Assembly: GCA_024644595.1 (NCBI GenBank)
Contig: JAHEHL010000002.1
Location: 165,774 to 229,773, forward strand
Direction: 5' to 3'
Length of the DNA: 64,000 nt
DNA from: Porticoccaceae bacterium
Lineage (GTDB): Bacteria > Pseudomonadota > Gammaproteobacteria > Pseudomonadales > Porticoccaceae
Part shown: positions 63,012 to 64,000 of the stretch, piece after piece
Layout: each line of letters begins with the position of its first letter
Position numbering within the stretch: position 1 is the stretch's first letter
Notes under the pieces: generated by a model
What the model was told of the DNA's origin: nothing
Database searches by the model: none
Seen by the model: only the letters and a program-made list of their open reading frames with translations
Position numbers and translations under genes: made by a program

Positions 63012-63028
63012 TGACACAAATATGACAG
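63012..63028 (-). promoter_or_regulatory. Pho box of phoBR
   Basis: Minus-strand TGTCA half-sites at 63023-63027 and 63012-63016 are 11 bp apart. A TATTAA -10-like box (62997-63002) follows about 10 bp downstream, giving autoactivation of phoBR. Confidence 0.88.
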
Positions 63029-63161
63029 CGATATCCAACAGCAGCAAAGTGTAGGCTGATCTTGCCGATTTACAACCGTGATTTTTTATCCCTCTGGCCG
63101 GAGTCGATATTTAAAATTCGTTCACGCATAATGTTGTTTTTTACGCAACTAGGACTCAACC

Positions 63162-63647
63162 ATGACAATTACACAAAACAGCGCCGTCAGCTTTCACTAC
63201 ACATTAACCGACGATCAGGGTCAGCAAATTGACAGTTCGGCAGGACAGGAGCCTCTGGCCTATCTGCACGGCGCTGGCAATATTATTCCTGGCTTGGAAA
63301 AAGCGCTGGAAGGCAAGTCTGCTGGTGACCAACTCCAGGTTGAGGTGTCTGCTGAAGAGGGCTATGGCCCCGTTCAACAAGAACTGATTCAGGATGTACC
63401 ACGTGAAGCATTTCAGGGTGTCGAGACAATTGAAGTGGGCATGCAGTTTGAAGCACAAACCGGTCAGGGTGGCGCCGTTCCCGTCACGGTGACTGCGGTC
63501 ACCGATGAGACTGTGACCGTCGATGGCAACCACCCTCTGGCCGGCAAGGCCTTGAACTTCGATGTCACTATTGCAGATGTTCGAGAGGCCTCAGCGGAAG
63601 AGCTGGAGCACGGCCATATTCATGGCCCGGGCGGGCACAACCACTAA
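63162..63647 (+). CDS. SlyD-type FKBP peptidyl-prolyl cis-trans isomerase
   Basis: The 161-residue protein has an FKBP domain interrupted by the insert-in-flap of SlyD. The order is VSFHYTLTDDQGQQIDSS, LAYLHGAGNIIPGLEKALEGKSAGD, the flap region (about 70-125), then GNHPLAGKALNFDVTIADVREA. The tail EHGHIHGPGGHNH is His-rich, as in SlyD, which binds nickel and other metals. It catalyses proline isomerisation and acts as a chaperone in the cytoplasm. It is divergent from phoB. Confidence 0.93.
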   Translation: MTITQNSAVSFHYTLTDDQGQQIDSSAGQEPLAYLHGAGNIIPGLEKALEGKSAGDQLQVEVSAEEGYGPVQQELIQDVPREAFQGVETIEVGMQFEAQTGQGGAVPVTVTAVTDETVTVDGNHPLAGKALNFDVTIADVREASAEELEHGHIHGPGGHNH

Positions 63648-63654
63648 TCTCTGC

Positions 63655-63682
63655 CAAAAAAAGGGCCACCTAATGGTGGCCT
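63655..63682 (-). terminator. Minus-strand intrinsic terminator after the small membrane protein gene
   Basis: GGCCACC (63664-63670) and GGTGGCC (63675-63681) pair around TAAT. On the minus strand seven T follow. It may also stop slyD-strand transcription weakly. Confidence 0.75.
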
Positions 63683-63723
63683 GAATTGGGAGCAGGGAAA
63701 ACTGTTAAACCCGGTTTAGCTGT

Positions 63724-63891
63724 CTAATCGAAAATAGGCGAGATCTCGCTGGCACCGACACAGGCGGCAAGTCCACACCCAATCCCCGTGCTAATCCAAA
63801 AATCTGTACCGTAGACAAACAGGCCTATTGACGTTCCGAGAACCGCGCCGCAAGCAATCAGAAACAAACTGAAAAGACTGTAACCATTCAT
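63724..63891 (-). CDS. 55-residue glycine-rich membrane protein
   Basis: The ATG at 63891 has a strong AAGGAG 10 nt upstream, the stop is at 63724-63726, and a terminator follows 42 bp later. The complete expression unit supports a real gene despite its size. The protein has two hydrophobic stretches (about 4-26 and 31-45) containing small residues (CGAVLGTSIGLFVYG; ISTGIGCGLAACVGA) and three Cys. It is likely a small inner-membrane protein of unknown function. Confidence 0.6.
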   Translation of the reverse strand: MNGYSLFSLFLIACGAVLGTSIGLFVYGTDFWISTGIGCGLAACVGASEISPIFD

Positions 63892-64000
63892 TCATATATC
63901 TCCTTTACTATTTTGCGTTCCTTACGAATGGATTTAAGCTGACACGAACAGGTGACAGGAAGCGCATTTGAAAGGTTTTCAATCGCCATTAACCGCGAAC

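Noticed and set aside
62962-63012. N-terminal extension of PhoB starting at 63012
   Set aside because: It would begin inside the Pho box and upstream of the natural GAGG site. PhoB proteins normally start close to the receiver-domain strand, as the ATG at 62961 gives.
63940-63957. Two TGACA motifs upstream of the 55-residue membrane protein gene that look like a Pho box
   Set aside because: They are 13 bp apart, not 11, so a PhoB dimer site is not supported.
1-64000. CRISPR arrays, insertion sequences or prophage
   Set aside because: No regularly spaced repeats, transposase, integrase or phage structural genes were recognised; the tandem repeats found have 7-, 10- and 13-bp units without spacers.

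Overview
The window looks like a chromosomal segment of a free-living, heterotrophic marine gammaproteobacterium. The best guess is the Cellvibrionales/SAR92-OM60 type, but no rRNA gene is present to confirm this. Support comes from tmRNA with a gammaproteobacterial-type tag (ANDDNYALAA), the xseB-ispA-dxs order, a gammaproteobacterial Pho regulon, two TonB-dependent receptors, several 'GGGG' lipoproteins and a large beta-1,3-glucan (laminarin) locus. I saw no rRNA, CRISPR array, insertion sequence or phage gene. The only RNA gene I can support is tmRNA.

Layout. (1) 1-4.6 kb: the end of a methyltransferase gene, a MarR-EmrA-EmrB efflux unit and a CBS-domain protein. (2) 4.6-10.7 kb: a small secreted orphan, an ArsB/NhaD-type ion transporter, a large acidic DUF5666 lipoprotein and a secreted beta-lactamase-fold serine hydrolase. 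(3) 10.9-24.8 kb: a catabolic cluster. It holds a PaaK-like CoA ligase, a WrbA-like flavoprotein, a VOC metalloenzyme, a TonB-dependent receptor, a citryl-CoA-lyase-like enzyme, an alpha/beta hydrolase, an IclR regulator, a D-aminoacylase-like amidohydrolase, a PF10118 di-metal protein and a thiolase. A haloalkane-dehalogenase-like gene overlaps a second Asp-nucleophile hydrolase gene at its end. A strong double palindrome lies in the divergent promoter of the receptor and the lyase and fits the IclR regulator. (4) 24.9-35.5 kb: a beta-1,3-glucan locus with a GH17 lipoprotein, a clan GH-A hydrolase, a GPH sugar transporter, a GH149/GH94-like phosphorylase and two cytoplasmic GH17 enzymes. (5) 35.5-44.2 kb: mostly housekeeping genes (DUF6122, desaturase, tmRNA, NSS transporter, HNH nuclease, xseB-ispA-dxs, glutathione S-transferase). 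(6) 44.3-47.9 kb: a GH81 laminarinase lipoprotein that completes the glucan pathway from outside the main locus. (7) 48.1-63.0 kb: a phosphate-starvation region with a TonB receptor and surface-lipoprotein pair, a thioesterase, phoU-pstBAC-pstS, a porin, an orphan secreted protein and phoBR. (8) 63.1-64 kb: SlyD-type FKBP and a 55-residue membrane protein.

How the genes work together. GH81 on the cell surface would cut laminarin. The GH17 lipoprotein may trim the products in the periplasm. The GPH permease imports oligosaccharides, which the cytoplasmic GH17 enzymes and the phosphorylase convert to glucose and glucose-1-phosphate. In the Pho region, TGTCA half-sites spaced 11 bp apart occur upstream of phoB, pstS, the porin and the lipoprotein-TonB receptor operon. 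This suggests that PhoB controls both a general porin and a TonB-dependent outer-membrane uptake system of unknown, probably phosphorus-containing, substrate. A 27-bp stretch of phoU is duplicated exactly in the intergenic region downstream of that receptor, next to a perfect hairpin. This is the most unexpected structure in the window.
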